This document shows positions 26,231 to 34,755 of a stretch of 64,000 bases of DNA, piece by piece. The notes beneath the pieces are model-generated. The model ran no database searches. It saw only the letters and a program-made list of their open reading frames with translations, and was not told the origin of the DNA. Within the stretch, counting starts at the first letter, position 1. Each line of letters starts with the position of its first letter. The stretch covers positions 2,356,001-2,420,000 of the forward strand of contig NZ_CP053439.1 of NCBI RefSeq assembly GCF_000769405.2, given 5' to 3'. The position numbers and the translations under genes are program-made. The DNA comes from Rhizobium brockwellii (lineage in GTDB: Bacteria; Pseudomonadota; Alphaproteobacteria; Rhizobiales; Rhizobiaceae).

Positions 26231-27166
26231 CTAAGGCGCGAGCGTCTGCTTGATCTGCCAGCGGTCGTGATACCAGAGCCACTGTTCCGGATATTCCCGC
26301 ACCCAGCTTTCCACCTTGTCGTTGAGCAGCTGGGCGGCGGCCGGCAGGTCGAGATTGCCCTTGGCATCGCGCGGCATGTCCAGCCGCGGCTCGATTTCCA
26401 GCCGATATCGATTTCCCGGCAGCCGGATGCAGCGCGCTGGATAGACTTCGCAGTCGAACTGGCGCACCAGCTTCGGCAGCAGCGGATTGGTCTTGACGTC
26501 GCGCCCGAAGAAGGTGCCCTTCAGCCCCTTGCGGAATTTCTGGTCGACCAGCACGCCCACGCCTTGACCTGCTTCCAACTGACGGGCGAGCGCGAAAGAC
26601 GAGCCTGCGTGCGAGGGCACCAGCTTGCCCATGCGGGCGCTCCGGAAGTCGAACACCTTCTTGGCGACATAAGGATTATTCGGCGGCCGAAAGAGCACGG
26701 TCACGTTGAGCCCGAAGGCGGCGCCCGCCACCGGCAGCAGCTCGAAATTGGCGGTATGGCCGGTAAAGACGATGAAAGGGCGCGGATTGTCGCGCAGGTC
26801 GAGGAAGATCGGGACGCCCGACACCTCCACCCTGCCCAGCTCCGACTTTTCGGGATCATAGTCGAACAGCTGGTCGAGGAAGACGTATTCCGCCGCAAGC
26901 CGGCCCATATTGCCCCAACTGGCGAGCGCGATCTCCTCGATCTCGGCCTCGCTCTTCTCAGGAAAGGCGTTGCGCAGATTGGTCAGCATCAGTCTGTGTC
27001 GGCTGGTCAGTCGGCCGAGCCGGCGCATCATCCTGTCGGCGAAGCGGATCGCGCCGTCGGCCGGAAACAGCTTCAGGAAATTCATGAAGCCGAACATCAG
27101 CTGAGCCACCAGCCATTGCTGGAAATTCCTGAGCGCCAGAACGATCCGGGTGATGAACAGCTTCAC
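26231..27166 (-). CDS. lpxXL: Lipid A very-long-chain acyltransferase LpxXL
   Basis: 311 residues, HtrB/LpxL lysophospholipid acyltransferase family, with the catalytic HX4E motif as HTANFE (His137-Glu142) and an N-terminal membrane anchor (LVAQLMFGFMNFLKLF). It transfers 27-hydroxyoctacosanoate from AcpXL to the lipid A distal unit at the inner membrane. It is the last gene of the acpXL cluster, starting 4 bp after adh2XL. In rhizobia this chain stabilises the outer membrane and affects growth under stress and symbiosis. Confidence 0.93.
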   Translation of the reverse strand: MKLFITRIVLALRNFQQWLVAQLMFGFMNFLKLFPADGAIRFADRMMRRLGRLTSRHRLMLTNLRNAFPEKSEAEIEEIALASWGNMGRLAAEYVFLDQLFDYDPEKSELGRVEVSGVPIFLDLRDNPRPFIVFTGHTANFELLPVAGAAFGLNVTVLFRPPNNPYVAKKVFDFRSARMGKLVPSHAGSSFALARQLEAGQGVGVLVDQKFRKGLKGTFFGRDVKTNPLLPKLVRQFDCEVYPARCIRLPGNRYRLEIEPRLDMPRDAKGNLDLPAAAQLLNDKVESWVREYPEQWLWYHDRWQIKQTLAP

Positions 27167-27170
27167 GCGC

Positions 27171-28199
27171 TCAATCCATCTTCAGGATGATCTTGCCGAA
27201 GATCTGGCGCGATTCCATCCGCTCCAACGCCCGGTCTATATCGCTGAAGCTGACTTCGGTATCGATGACAGGATGGACCAACCCGCGGCCCATCTTCTGC
27301 ATCGCATCCGCCATGTTCTCCATGCGGCAGCCGAAGGAACCGAAGAGCTTCAGCTGTTGCTGGAACAGCATCATCAGGTTCATCTCAGTGGAAACACCCG
27401 AGGTCGAGCCGCAGGTGACGAGGCGCCCACCGCGCTTCATGCAGAGCATCGAGCCTGCCCAGGTGTCCTTGCCGACATGTTCGAAGACGACGTCGACGCC
27501 CTTCTTCTTGGTGAGCTTGCGCACCACGCCCTCGAAACGCTCGGTGCGGTAGTTGATGACCTGATCGGCGCCGAGCGCCTTGGCCCTCTCGATCTTGTCG
27601 TCCGAACCGACCGTGGTGATGACGGTGCAGCCAATCTTCTTGGCAAGCTGGATCGCCGCCGTGCCGATGCCGGAGCCGCCGGCATGGACGAGGATCGTCT
27701 CGCCCGGCTCAAGCTTGGCATTGTCGAACAGCATGTGCTCGACCGTGCCGAAGGTGACCGGAGCAAGCGCCGCACCGATCGCGTCGACGCCGGGAGGAGC
27801 CGGCACCAGCAGGCGCGCCGGCAGGTTGACCTTCTCCTGCGCAAAGCCGTCGAGATGGAAGCCGTGCACGCCCGAGACATGTTCGCAGAGATTGTCACGG
27901 CCTTCGCGGCAGGGACGGCAGAGGCCGCAGGTGCGCGCGCCGTAGATGGAGACGAGCTGGCCCGGCAGCACGTTGGCAACGCCCGGCCCGATCGATTCCA
28001 CCACTCCGGAGGCTTCCGCACCGATGACCAGCGGCATCTTGCGCTTGGCGAATGCCATGCCGCGCCAACCCCAGACATCGATATGGTTGAGCGCCACCGC
28101 CTTGACGCGCAGCGTCACCTCGCCCGCACCTGGGGCGTCAGGTTCCGGCAGATCGGTGATCTCAAGCTTGCGGTCGTCGATCAGTTGCAAAGCGCGCAT
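27171..28199 (-). CDS. adh2XL: Zinc-type alcohol dehydrogenase of the very-long-chain fatty acid cluster
   Basis: 342 residues, MDR family. The structural zinc site is present (Cys91, Cys94, Cys97, Cys105) and the NAD(P) site is AGGSGIGTAAIQLAKKIG. The catalytic-zinc Cys normally near residue 40 is missing (LNHIDVW instead), as in quinone-reductase-like MDR members. It is fixed in the acpXL-lpxXL clusters of rhizobia and probably acts as a reductase, perhaps an enoyl reductase, in the elongation cycle; its reaction is not proven by sequence. Confidence 0.9.
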   Translation of the reverse strand: MRALQLIDDRKLEITDLPEPDAPGAGEVTLRVKAVALNHIDVWGWRGMAFAKRKMPLVIGAEASGVVESIGPGVANVLPGQLVSIYGARTCGLCRPCREGRDNLCEHVSGVHGFHLDGFAQEKVNLPARLLVPAPPGVDAIGAALAPVTFGTVEHMLFDNAKLEPGETILVHAGGSGIGTAAIQLAKKIGCTVITTVGSDDKIERAKALGADQVINYRTERFEGVVRKLTKKKGVDVVFEHVGKDTWAGSMLCMKRGGRLVTCGSTSGVSTEMNLMMLFQQQLKLFGSFGCRMENMADAMQKMGRGLVHPVIDTEVSFSDIDRALERMESRQIFGKIILKMD

Positions 28200-28253
28200 G
28201 GCAAAATCCCTCGCCCTGAAGGCGTTTTTTGTCTCGAATTTGTCGGGAACCGC

Positions 28254-29552
28254 TTAAGCCGGTTCGAGCGCCATGACAAGGCTGGCATTCTGCCCGCCGA
28301 AGCCGAAGGAGTTGGAAAGCACGGCCGAAACCTGGGCCTCCCGCTTCTTGTTCGGCACGACATCAAGAACGATCGACGGATCGGGATTGTTGTAGTTGAT
28401 GGTCGGCGGCAGCGTCCCGGTCAACATCGTCTGCAGCGAGAACACCGCCTCGACGGCGCCCGCCGCCGTCAGCGTATGGCCGATCATCGACTTGTTCGAC
28501 GACACCGGGATGCCGCCAACGAGCCGATCGCCGAACACGGCCGACATCGCGCCATACTCCATCTTGTCGTTCTCCGGCGTCGAGGTGCCGTGCGCATTGA
28601 TGTAGCCGATGCCGCTCTCGTCGATGCCGGCATCGGCAAGGGCCGCGCGGATCGTCGCGATTGCCGGGCCGCCATCGGGCGACGACCGGGTGCGGTGGAA
28701 GCTGTCGGCCTTGTCGCCGGCGCCCTTCATGATGCCGAGCACCTTAGCGCCGCGGGCGACCGCTGATTCCAGCGATTCCAGCACCAGCGTCGCCGCCCCC
28801 TCGGCGATGACGAAGCCGTCACGATCCTTGCTGAATGGCTTGGAAGCCTTGGTCGGCGGATCGTTCTGCGTCGAAAGGGCTGACAGCAACGAGAAGCGGA
28901 TCAGCGCTTCGGCACTCAGCGATCCGTCGGTCGCGACCGTCAGCGCGCGATCCGTGCGGCCCTGGCGGATTGCCTCGATGCCGAGCTGGATCGCCGTGAC
29001 ACCCGATGCACAAGCCGTCGACAGCGTCACGGGCAAGCCGCGCGTGCCGAACCGGTCAGCAAGGCGCTCGGAAATAGCGCCGAACAGCGCTGCTTCATGG
29101 AAGGCCGGGTCCGGACGCTGGCGCAGCGCCGTCAGGAAGCGCTCATAGGCGTCACCCGGATGGTCGGAGGCCGGCGAACGGTCGGCAAGCTCGAAGCGCG
29201 CGCTCCATTCCGGTTCGATCGGCGGGGCGGCGAGGAAGAGCGGGCCGTTGAAATCGCCGGACAGGCCGGCATTGGCAAGCGCTTCGATCGTCGTTTCGCG
29301 GGCGAAGGCATAGGAGCGCTCGACGGCATTCGGCACCGGAATGCCGATGAAATCGACAGTGCCGGCGATCCGCGTCGACAGGCCCTCGGTCGGGAAGCGG
29401 TTGATCTCGTGGATGCCCGACGTTCCGGAGGTAAGGGCTGCCCAGTTGTCGCTGAGGCCTTGGCCGAGCGAGGTGATGATGCCCATGCCGGTAACAGCCA
29501 CGATCGGACGGCCGAGGTGATCTCTATAAGCTGAAGCTGTCATATCTCTCAC
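28254..29552 (-). CDS. fabF1XL: Beta-ketoacyl-ACP synthase FabF1XL (active subunit)
   Basis: 432 residues (an ATG 9 nt inside is an alternative start). The Cys-His-His triad is complete: Cys181 in STACASG, His321 in NAHGTSTPEND and His359 in NKSMIGHT. It should condense malonyl-ACP with the growing chain on AcpXL to reach C28. It follows fabF2XL after 3 bp, and the partner lacks the catalytic Cys, so the two probably form a ketosynthase/chain-length-factor pair. Confidence 0.93.
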   Translation of the reverse strand: MRDMTASAYRDHLGRPIVAVTGMGIITSLGQGLSDNWAALTSGTSGIHEINRFPTEGLSTRIAGTVDFIGIPVPNAVERSYAFARETTIEALANAGLSGDFNGPLFLAAPPIEPEWSARFELADRSPASDHPGDAYERFLTALRQRPDPAFHEAALFGAISERLADRFGTRGLPVTLSTACASGVTAIQLGIEAIRQGRTDRALTVATDGSLSAEALIRFSLLSALSTQNDPPTKASKPFSKDRDGFVIAEGAATLVLESLESAVARGAKVLGIMKGAGDKADSFHRTRSSPDGGPAIATIRAALADAGIDESGIGYINAHGTSTPENDKMEYGAMSAVFGDRLVGGIPVSSNKSMIGHTLTAAGAVEAVFSLQTMLTGTLPPTINYNNPDPSIVLDVVPNKKREAQVSAVLSNSFGFGGQNASLVMALEPA

Positions 29553-29555
29553 TCC

Positions 29556-30761
29556 TCACGCATCTGCGGAAAGAACGGCAACGCCCTCGCCGCGCTGGTG
29601 TCCGACCATGGTCACGACGGCGGCCGTGGCCCCTGCCCGCATCGGCGCCTCATGGGCGGCGTCGAAGGGCGGAACTTTTGCCTTGCCGTCGACGGCAAGG
29701 GCCGCAAGCGCCAGACCCAGCGTGAACTGCGTCTCGATCGTATGGCCGGTGACGCCGCCGAAGCCGCGGATCGCAACGTCCGGCAATTGATGTTCGAGCA
29801 CCGCCCGCTCGCGGGCGGCAAGATCGTGCATGCCGGTCGATCCGGAAAAGATCGCCGTGCTTTCAGTGGCAAGCCCGGCAGCCGGCGCCAAAAGCCGCTC
29901 CAGCCGGACTTCGAGATTGCCGGAATTGCGGTTGCCGCGATCGCCCTCGACCGCGTCGATGACGGCATAGATATGGGCGCCGCGGGCTCTAGCATGCTTG
30001 CGCGATTCGAGCACCAGGAAAGCGCCCGCCGAACCGGTGATCATGCCGCCACCGTCGCTGGGTCTACGCGACCAGAGCGGCACCCAGTCGCCGCGCGCAT
30101 GGGCGCCGATCGCTTCGGTGAGCAGGATCATATCAGGCCGTTCGGCCGCAAAGGCGCCTCCAACAAGCGCATGCGAGGATTCGCCTGATTTGATGCGGTA
30201 GAAGGCGGTCTCGACGGCGGATATGCCGGCCGCTTCCTCGCCCATGAAGGTGCGCGACGAGCCGGTGACCTTGTGCACGATCGAGATATTACCAGCGAGC
30301 AGGTTGGAAAGCTGGGCGAGGAACAGTGTCGGCCTCAGCTCGGTCGTCAGCTTCTCGTTGAGCAGCAACTCGCGGTCATTGCGCTTCAGCGCCTCATCGA
30401 CGATCAGTGTGTCGACATTGATATCGCGCTCGCCGCCGCCGGCCGCCACGATCATGTCCATCGTGCCACAGGCCTCGATATCGTCCTTGAAACCGGCATC
30501 GTCGAGCGCAAGGCCAGCGGCGAAGACGCCGATGCGCTGCCAGTTCTCCATCTGGCGCTGATCGCCGCGCTTGGCGATCTGCTGCGACCAGTCGATCTCG
30601 GGCAGTGGGTGCACCGGATAGGGCTTGAACTTCTCGGTCTCGACGATCGCTTTCGGCGCACTGGCGGCCGAAAGCAGCGCGATATGCGCATCCTTGCCGA
30701 CGCCCTGACAGGTGACGATGCCGATGCCCGAGATGACGACGTCGTTTGCAGCCTTGCTCAT
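29556..30761 (-). CDS. fabF2XL: FabF2XL, ketosynthase homologue lacking the active-site cysteine
   Basis: 401 residues with thiolase fold, but the nucleophile elbow reads KVTGSSRTFMGEE around residues 164-176 where active enzymes have TACASG, and the first His motif is GSTGMHD instead of NAHGTSTPEND. Only the last motif (GVTGHTIE) keeps His. It therefore cannot condense on its own and looks like the chain-length-factor half of a heterodimer with FabF1XL. It overlaps fabZXL by 4 bp. Confidence 0.9.
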   Translation of the reverse strand: MSKAANDVVISGIGIVTCQGVGKDAHIALLSAASAPKAIVETEKFKPYPVHPLPEIDWSQQIAKRGDQRQMENWQRIGVFAAGLALDDAGFKDDIEACGTMDMIVAAGGGERDINVDTLIVDEALKRNDRELLLNEKLTTELRPTLFLAQLSNLLAGNISIVHKVTGSSRTFMGEEAAGISAVETAFYRIKSGESSHALVGGAFAAERPDMILLTEAIGAHARGDWVPLWSRRPSDGGGMITGSAGAFLVLESRKHARARGAHIYAVIDAVEGDRGNRNSGNLEVRLERLLAPAAGLATESTAIFSGSTGMHDLAARERAVLEHQLPDVAIRGFGGVTGHTIETQFTLGLALAALAVDGKAKVPPFDAAHEAPMRAGATAAVVTMVGHQRGEGVAVLSADA

Positions 30762-31240
30762 CCAATCACTCCCTGCGCCGCGATCGCTTCGAGAAGCCCG
30801 ATCTCGCTGGCACGTTTCTTCACGATATCGCCGAGCGGCACCTCGGAAAACGGCATGGTGCGCAGCTTCAACTGCGCATCGCAGACCTTCTTGCCGCCGC
30901 TGGTGATTTTAGCCTTGGTGACCGCGAAACCCGAACCGTCATGCTCCAGCACCGCCTCGATGTCGAGCACGGCTTCCGGTTCGACGAAGGTGCGCATCTT
31001 GGCGCCGTCGACCGTCATCAGGAAGGGCATGGCGGCAAAATTGGTGACGGCAAGCACCAGCATGCCGGAGGCCTGGGCCATGGTCTCGATCAGCAGCACG
31101 CCGGGAACGAGCGGCATGCCGGGAAAATGGCCCTCGAAGACGGGGCTCTTCGCCGGCACGACGGATCGCGCCTTAAGCGTGCCCTTCTTCAGGTCGACCA
31201 CTTCGACGCGGTCGATCATCTGGAAATATTCCAGCAGCAT
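30758..31240 (-). CDS. fabZXL: 3-hydroxyacyl-ACP dehydratase FabZXL
   Basis: 160 residues, hot-dog fold. The catalytic His38 is in FEGHFPGMPLVPGVL and the acidic partner Glu52 in LLIETMAQ, as in FabZ. It dehydrates the beta-hydroxyacyl-AcpXL intermediate. Its stop overlaps the fabF2XL start (ATGA). The 202-bp gap to acpXL upstream contains a palindromic repeat. Confidence 0.93.
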   Translation of the reverse strand: MLLEYFQMIDRVEVVDLKKGTLKARSVVPAKSPVFEGHFPGMPLVPGVLLIETMAQASGMLVLAVTNFAAMPFLMTVDGAKMRTFVEPEAVLDIEAVLEHDGSGFAVTKAKITSGGKKVCDAQLKLRTMPFSEVPLGDIVKKRASEIGLLEAIAAQGVIG

Positions 31241-31326
31241 TCGGATCCTCCGGCCCGACAGGCCAGATCCGCCCGCCGGTGACGCCTAAAGCGCGTCTGG
31301 TTCGCACTCTAGGTCTTTGTTTTATA

Positions 31327-31368
31327 CATGCCGTTGTCCCAAAACGCTGCGCACTTTTGGGCGGCATG
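31327..31368. repeat. Palindromic intergenic repeat between acpXL and fabZXL
   Basis: CATGCCG-TTGT-CCCAAAA and TTTTGGG-CGGCATG pair with a small bulge around CGCTGCGCAC. Similar CCCAAAA...TTTTGGG elements recur in rhizobial intergenic DNA. A second hairpin with GCCGCC/GGCGGC arms (31394-31413) lies between it and the acpXL stop. Confidence 0.7.
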
Positions 31369-31442
31369 CACTAGTTAGGAACGAAACCGCCCGGCCGCCA
31401 TATTCACGGCGGCAGGGCGTTCAAAAAAGACTGTTATATCGC

Positions 31443-31721
31443 TCAGGCCTTGGCGGCTTTGAGCTCGTCGATCTTGGCACAGAGGTTCTTCAGCACGAAA
31501 TATTCTTCGGTGGAAACCTTGCCTTCGTTGACTTCCTGCGTCCACTTTTCGAGCGGGATCTTGATGCCGAATTCCTTGTCGATCGCAAAGACGATGTCGA
31601 GGAAATCGAGGCTGTCGATACCGAGGTCGTCGATCGTATGGCTCTCCGGCGTGATCGTCGCGCGATCGATCTCGCTGGTTTCTGCAATAATGTCGGCAAC
31701 TTTATCGAATGTAGCGGTCAC
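31443..31721 (-). CDS. acpXL: Acyl carrier protein AcpXL for 27-hydroxyoctacosanoate
   Basis: 92 residues from a GTG start at 31721, the known length of AcpXL; the phosphopantetheine Ser37 is in GIDSLDF. The sequence ([19 protein letters not shown]) is that of the specialised rhizobial carrier protein rather than the general AcpP. It carries the C28 chain during synthesis and gives it to LpxXL. It heads the cluster, with fnrN divergent upstream. Confidence 0.95.
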
Positions 31722-31993
31722 GCGCTCTACCTCATGAAATGACGATTTAACCCCCCTCATAGGCAAATCCATTTCAAAAGCCAATGCTTTCGTCCCGGCG
31801 TTGCGGCAATTTGCAGGCTGGGTGTTGCCTAAACAGCAATGGAATGCCGGCCTTTGCCCTCACCCAAGGCGCGAGGCGATGCCGCTGCAGTAAACCCGTC
31901 TCGCCGGCGAGGGCGAAGAAGCCGTCCGAATCAAACCCGCGGACGGCCTCGTCTCGACGCCGCACTTCCAATAACAGCCAGGGCACACAAACT

Positions 31994-32007
31994 TTGATCT
32001 GGATCAA
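31994..32007 (+). promoter_or_regulatory. Anaerobox (FNR/FixK site), distal to fnrN
   Basis: TTGATCTGGATCAA is a perfect TTGAT-N4-ATCAA. It is about 156 bp upstream of the fnrN start. In R. leguminosarum fnrN the distal of two anaeroboxes is the activating one. Confidence 0.88.
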
Positions 32008-32025
32008 ATGGCGATCCGGCCAAAA

Positions 32026-32039
32026 TTGATAATCATCAA
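32026..32039 (+). promoter_or_regulatory. Anaerobox (FNR/FixK site), proximal to fnrN
   Basis: TTGATAATCATCAA is a second perfect TTGAT-N4-ATCAA, centred 32 bp after the first. In the described R. leguminosarum system the proximal box mediates negative autoregulation. Confidence 0.88.
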
Positions 32040-32162
32040 GCCGCGCTGGAAGAAATCGGGATAGCCGAACCCGCAATCGCAGCGTAATCGTCTAGGGTAT
32101 GGCCAGCATGCCGGGCATGCGCAGCTACGCCCCGCACATGTGGATTTCGAAGGGATCAGGAT

Positions 32163-32885
32163 ATGGACGTCGCACATAGTGGGGTTCTCGAGGTTGGCAT
32201 CCCCGTCGCCTGCCGTTCCTGCCAGGCGCGGCACGGCGTCGTCTGCGGCGTACTGTCGAGCGGTCAGTTGAAGGACCTCGGCCGCCACTCGCTGCGCCGC
32301 AGGGTCGATGCTGGCTGCGAGATCATCGCACAAGGGTCGGAAAGCTCTTTCTATTCGAACATCATGCGCGGGGTCGTGAAGCTCTGTAAGGTGATGCCGG
32401 ACGGGCGCCAGCAGATCGTCGGTCTGCAATTCGCTCCCGATTTCGTCGGCAGGCCTTACGTGCGCGAAAGCACGCTGTCGGCCGAGGCTGCGACCGATGC
32501 CGAAATCTGCGTCTTCCCGCGCAACCTGCTCGACCGCATGATATCGGAGACGCCGGAACTGCAGCGCAGCCTGCACGATCAGGCGCTGAAGGAGCTGGAT
32601 GCAGCGCGCGAATGGATGCTGACGCTCGGCCGGCGCACCGCCGAGGAGAAGGTCGCAAGCCTGCTCCACCTCATCGCCACCCATGCCGAACCGCAAACGG
32701 CCACAAGCACCGCCTTCGACCTGCCGCTATCCCGCGCCGAGATCGCCGATTTCCTCGGGCTGACGATCGAAACCGTCAGCCGTCAGATGACCCGGCTGCG
32801 CAAGAGCGGCGTCATTCGCATCGAGAACTTCCGACATATTGTCGTTCCCGACATGGATGCGCTGGAACGGATGATCGGCGCATAA
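32163..32885 (+). CDS. fnrN: Oxygen-sensing Crp/Fnr regulator FnrN
   Basis: 240 residues. The N-terminal cluster Cys17, Cys20, Cys28 plus Cys116 (TDAEICVFP) correspond to the four [4Fe-4S] ligands of FNR, so it should sense oxygen directly, unlike cysteine-poor FixK. A cyclic-nucleotide-type beta-roll follows, then the dimer helix and HTH (EIADFLGLTIETVSRQMTRLR) with the Glu203-Ser206-Arg207 reading residues for TTGAT-N4-ATCAA. In rhizobia FnrN activates microaerobic genes such as fixNOQP. Two anaeroboxes upstream indicate autoregulation. Confidence 0.93.
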   Translation: MDVAHSGVLEVGIPVACRSCQARHGVVCGVLSSGQLKDLGRHSLRRRVDAGCEIIAQGSESSFYSNIMRGVVKLCKVMPDGRQQIVGLQFAPDFVGRPYVRESTLSAEAATDAEICVFPRNLLDRMISETPELQRSLHDQALKELDAAREWMLTLGRRTAEEKVASLLHLIATHAEPQTATSTAFDLPLSRAEIADFLGLTIETVSRQMTRLRKSGVIRIENFRHIVVPDMDALERMIGA

Positions 32886-32916
32886 ATGGAATCAGCGCGG
32901 CGCATAACCCGTTGGG

Positions 32917-33348
32917 TTATCGCGTAATGACCACGCGGGTATTGGCAAGGCCGGCCTGTCGCGCCAGCGAGAAGAACTGCGCAGCATTGTCGGGATGCAG
33001 GCGAACGCAGCCATGCGAGGCCGGCCGGCCCAGGCGTTTCAGGTCGAAAGTGGCGTGAACGGCGTAACCGCCGTTGAAGAATACGGCGTACGGCATCGGC
33101 GCATTGTCGTATTTGCGCGAGCGATGATCGCGTGACAGCCACTTGGCACTCCACGAACCGGTCGGCGTGACATAGCCGTTGCGCGCGGTCGAAACCTTCC
33201 AGCGATACTTGACGAAGCCGTTCTCGGAAACGGTCATCATCTGCTTGCCGATGCTGATATTGGCGACCAGCGTTGCAGCCTGCGCAGCAACGGGAGAGAA
33301 CTGCAGCAATAAACTTGCGGCCACAGCCGCCAAAATCGTCTTCATCAT
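32917..33348 (-). CDS. L,D-transpeptidase (YkuD domain), exported
   Basis: 143 residues with a signal peptide (MMKTILAAVAASLLLQFSPVAA, cleavage near AQA-AT). The YkuD motif is SHGCVRLHPDNA with catalytic Cys114 and Arg116, preceded by His98. This is the minimal-size form common in rhizobia. It cross-links peptidoglycan or attaches proteins to it in the periplasm. It is convergent with fnrN (31 bp). Confidence 0.9.
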   Translation of the reverse strand: MMKTILAAVAASLLLQFSPVAAQAATLVANISIGKQMMTVSENGFVKYRWKVSTARNGYVTPTGSWSAKWLSRDHRSRKYDNAPMPYAVFFNGGYAVHATFDLKRLGRPASHGCVRLHPDNAAQFFSLARQAGLANTRVVITR

Positions 33349-33452
33349 AACCCCTCTTCGAACTCGCGCAGCTTAATTGCGCCCTCACGAAAGAGAGACT
33401 ACGGCAATACTTATTATATTGCTTTAATCCGAATGGTAATCACAATTTTAAC

Positions 33453-33478
33453 GGCGCATGGCAGCAAGCGGGTGCGCC
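33453..33478 (-). terminator. Possible terminator of the zinc-ribbon gene
   Basis: Minus strand: GGCGCA/TGCGCC arms with a 14-nt loop, then GTTAAAATT, 7 bp after the stop codon. The T content after the stem is modest. Confidence 0.4.
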
Positions 33479-33484
33479 GCAGGC

Positions 33485-33685
33485 TTACTGAAGCTTGCGC
33501 TTCGCCCCAGCCTGATTGAGTCCTTGGTAGGCCTTGTTCATCTTCTCGCGGATCGAGGCCATGGTCCCGAGATTATGGCCGCAGGCGGCACAGGTGATGA
33601 TGTCGGTCTCCCGGATCTCGGGACGCTCGAACTTCATCTTGGTGCTCTTGCACTTCGGGCACGGTAATTCAACCTGAACTGTCAT
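33485..33685 (-). CDS. Small zinc-ribbon protein
   Basis: 66 residues from the ATG at 33685; a longer in-frame start at 33787 would overlap cobD and add unlikely sequence. Four Cys in two pairs (Cys9/Cys12 and Cys32/Cys35: PCPKCK and CAACGH) make a zinc ribbon. The C-terminus is basic. Function unknown; conserved small proteins of this kind are known in rhizobia. It lies 89 bp downstream of cobD on the same strand. Confidence 0.75.
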   Translation of the reverse strand: MTVQVELPCPKCKSTKMKFERPEIRETDIITCAACGHNLGTMASIREKMNKAYQGLNQAGAKRKLQ

Positions 33686-33774
33686 CGCTCTGCTTCCGGT
33701 CTGATGGAGATATGAGGCGGTCGGAATAAACGTTTGAGCTTGGCCTGTCCACTGGGGGCATGCACGGCACGACC

Positions 33775-34755
33775 CTACAGAAAACACAAAAACAGCCCGA
33801 ACGTAACACCGGCGAGCACCATGCAGCTGGCATAAAATACCGATACGCCGTCCTCGATGTCGCCTGAGGTCGCCACGTCGCGGCCGGTGTCGTTGATCAT
33901 CGGTTCAGGCACGATGACGCCGCCATAGATGCGCGGCCCGGCGAGCTGGACGTTCAGCGCGCCCGCCATGGCTGCCTCCGGCCGGCCGGAATTCGGCGAG
34001 CGGTGCAGGGCCCCGTCGCGCATCGCCACGCGGATCGCCTCACGGCCGGCGCTTGTTCCCCGCCGGATCCAGGCGCCGGCGGCAATCAGCAGGATGGAGA
34101 GGCGCGCGGCCGGCCAGTTGGCAACATCGTCGAGCCGGGCGGCGGCCCAGCCGAAGTCGATATATTTTTCCGACTTATGGCCGATCATCGAATCCGCCGT
34201 GTTCAGCATCTTGTAGGCGAAGAGCCCTGGCAGGCCGAAGACGGCATACCAGAGCGCCGGCGCCACGACGCCGTCGGAGAAATTCTCGGCAAGGCTTTCG
34301 ATCGCCGCGCGGCAGACGGCCGGCTCGTCCAGCGTCTCGGGATCACGTCCGACGATGCGGGAAACGGCAGCTCGCCCGCCGGCAAGGCCCTCTTCGCGCA
34401 GCGCAGCGGCGACGGCCGCGACGTGATCGGCAAGGCTCTTCTGCGCCAGGAAGATCGCCACCAGCCCGGTCTCCAGCAAGATGCCGACAAGGCCGAACAA
34501 CGCGAAGAACCGGTTGAACACGAAGCCTGCGGCCACCGCCAAAAGAAGCAGCGCCAGGATGGCGGCGATACCGTTCATTCGGCGTTGCGAGCCCGTGAGG
34601 CTTGCTGGGTTGAGCTGCCGGTCGGCATAGGATATCGCCGCGCCAAAGACGACGACGGGATGCGGCATCCGCGACCACAGCCATTGCGGATCGCCGGCGA
34701 TCCGGTCGAGCAGCAGCGCCAGAAGCAGTACGAGAAGGTTTTCGTCGATCGTCAT
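33775..34755 (-). CDS. cobD: Adenosylcobinamide-phosphate synthase (CobD/CbiB)
   Basis: 326 residues, integral membrane with several hydrophobic segments. CbiB-type motifs are seen: GDPQWLWSRMPHPVVVFG near the N-terminus, ENFSDGVVAPALWYAVFGLPGLFAYKMLNTADSMIG in the middle and HRSPNSGRPEAAMAGAL. It attaches the aminopropanol arm to adenosylcobyric acid. Its start overlaps the cobC stop by 4 bp. Confidence 0.95.
   Translation of the reverse strand: MTIDENLLVLLLALLLDRIAGDPQWLWSRMPHPVVVFGAAISYADRQLNPASLTGSQRRMNGIAAILALLLLAVAAGFVFNRFFALFGLVGILLETGLVAIFLAQKSLADHVAAVAAALREEGLAGGRAAVSRIVGRDPETLDEPAVCRAAIESLAENFSDGVVAPALWYAVFGLPGLFAYKMLNTADSMIGHKSEKYIDFGWAAARLDDVANWPAARLSILLIAAGAWIRRGTSAGREAIRVAMRDGALHRSPNSGRPEAAMAGALNVQLAGPRIYGGVIVPEPMINDTGRDVATSGDIEDGVSVFYASCMVLAGVTFGLFLCFL

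Larger units (their letters stand above)
31722..32162. other. Divergent promoter region acpXL / fnrN
   Basis: No gene is seen in these 441 bp. The fnrN side holds two anaeroboxes listed separately. On the acpXL side a TGAGG ribosome site is about 9 nt from the GTG start. No other motif is convincing. Confidence 0.7.
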
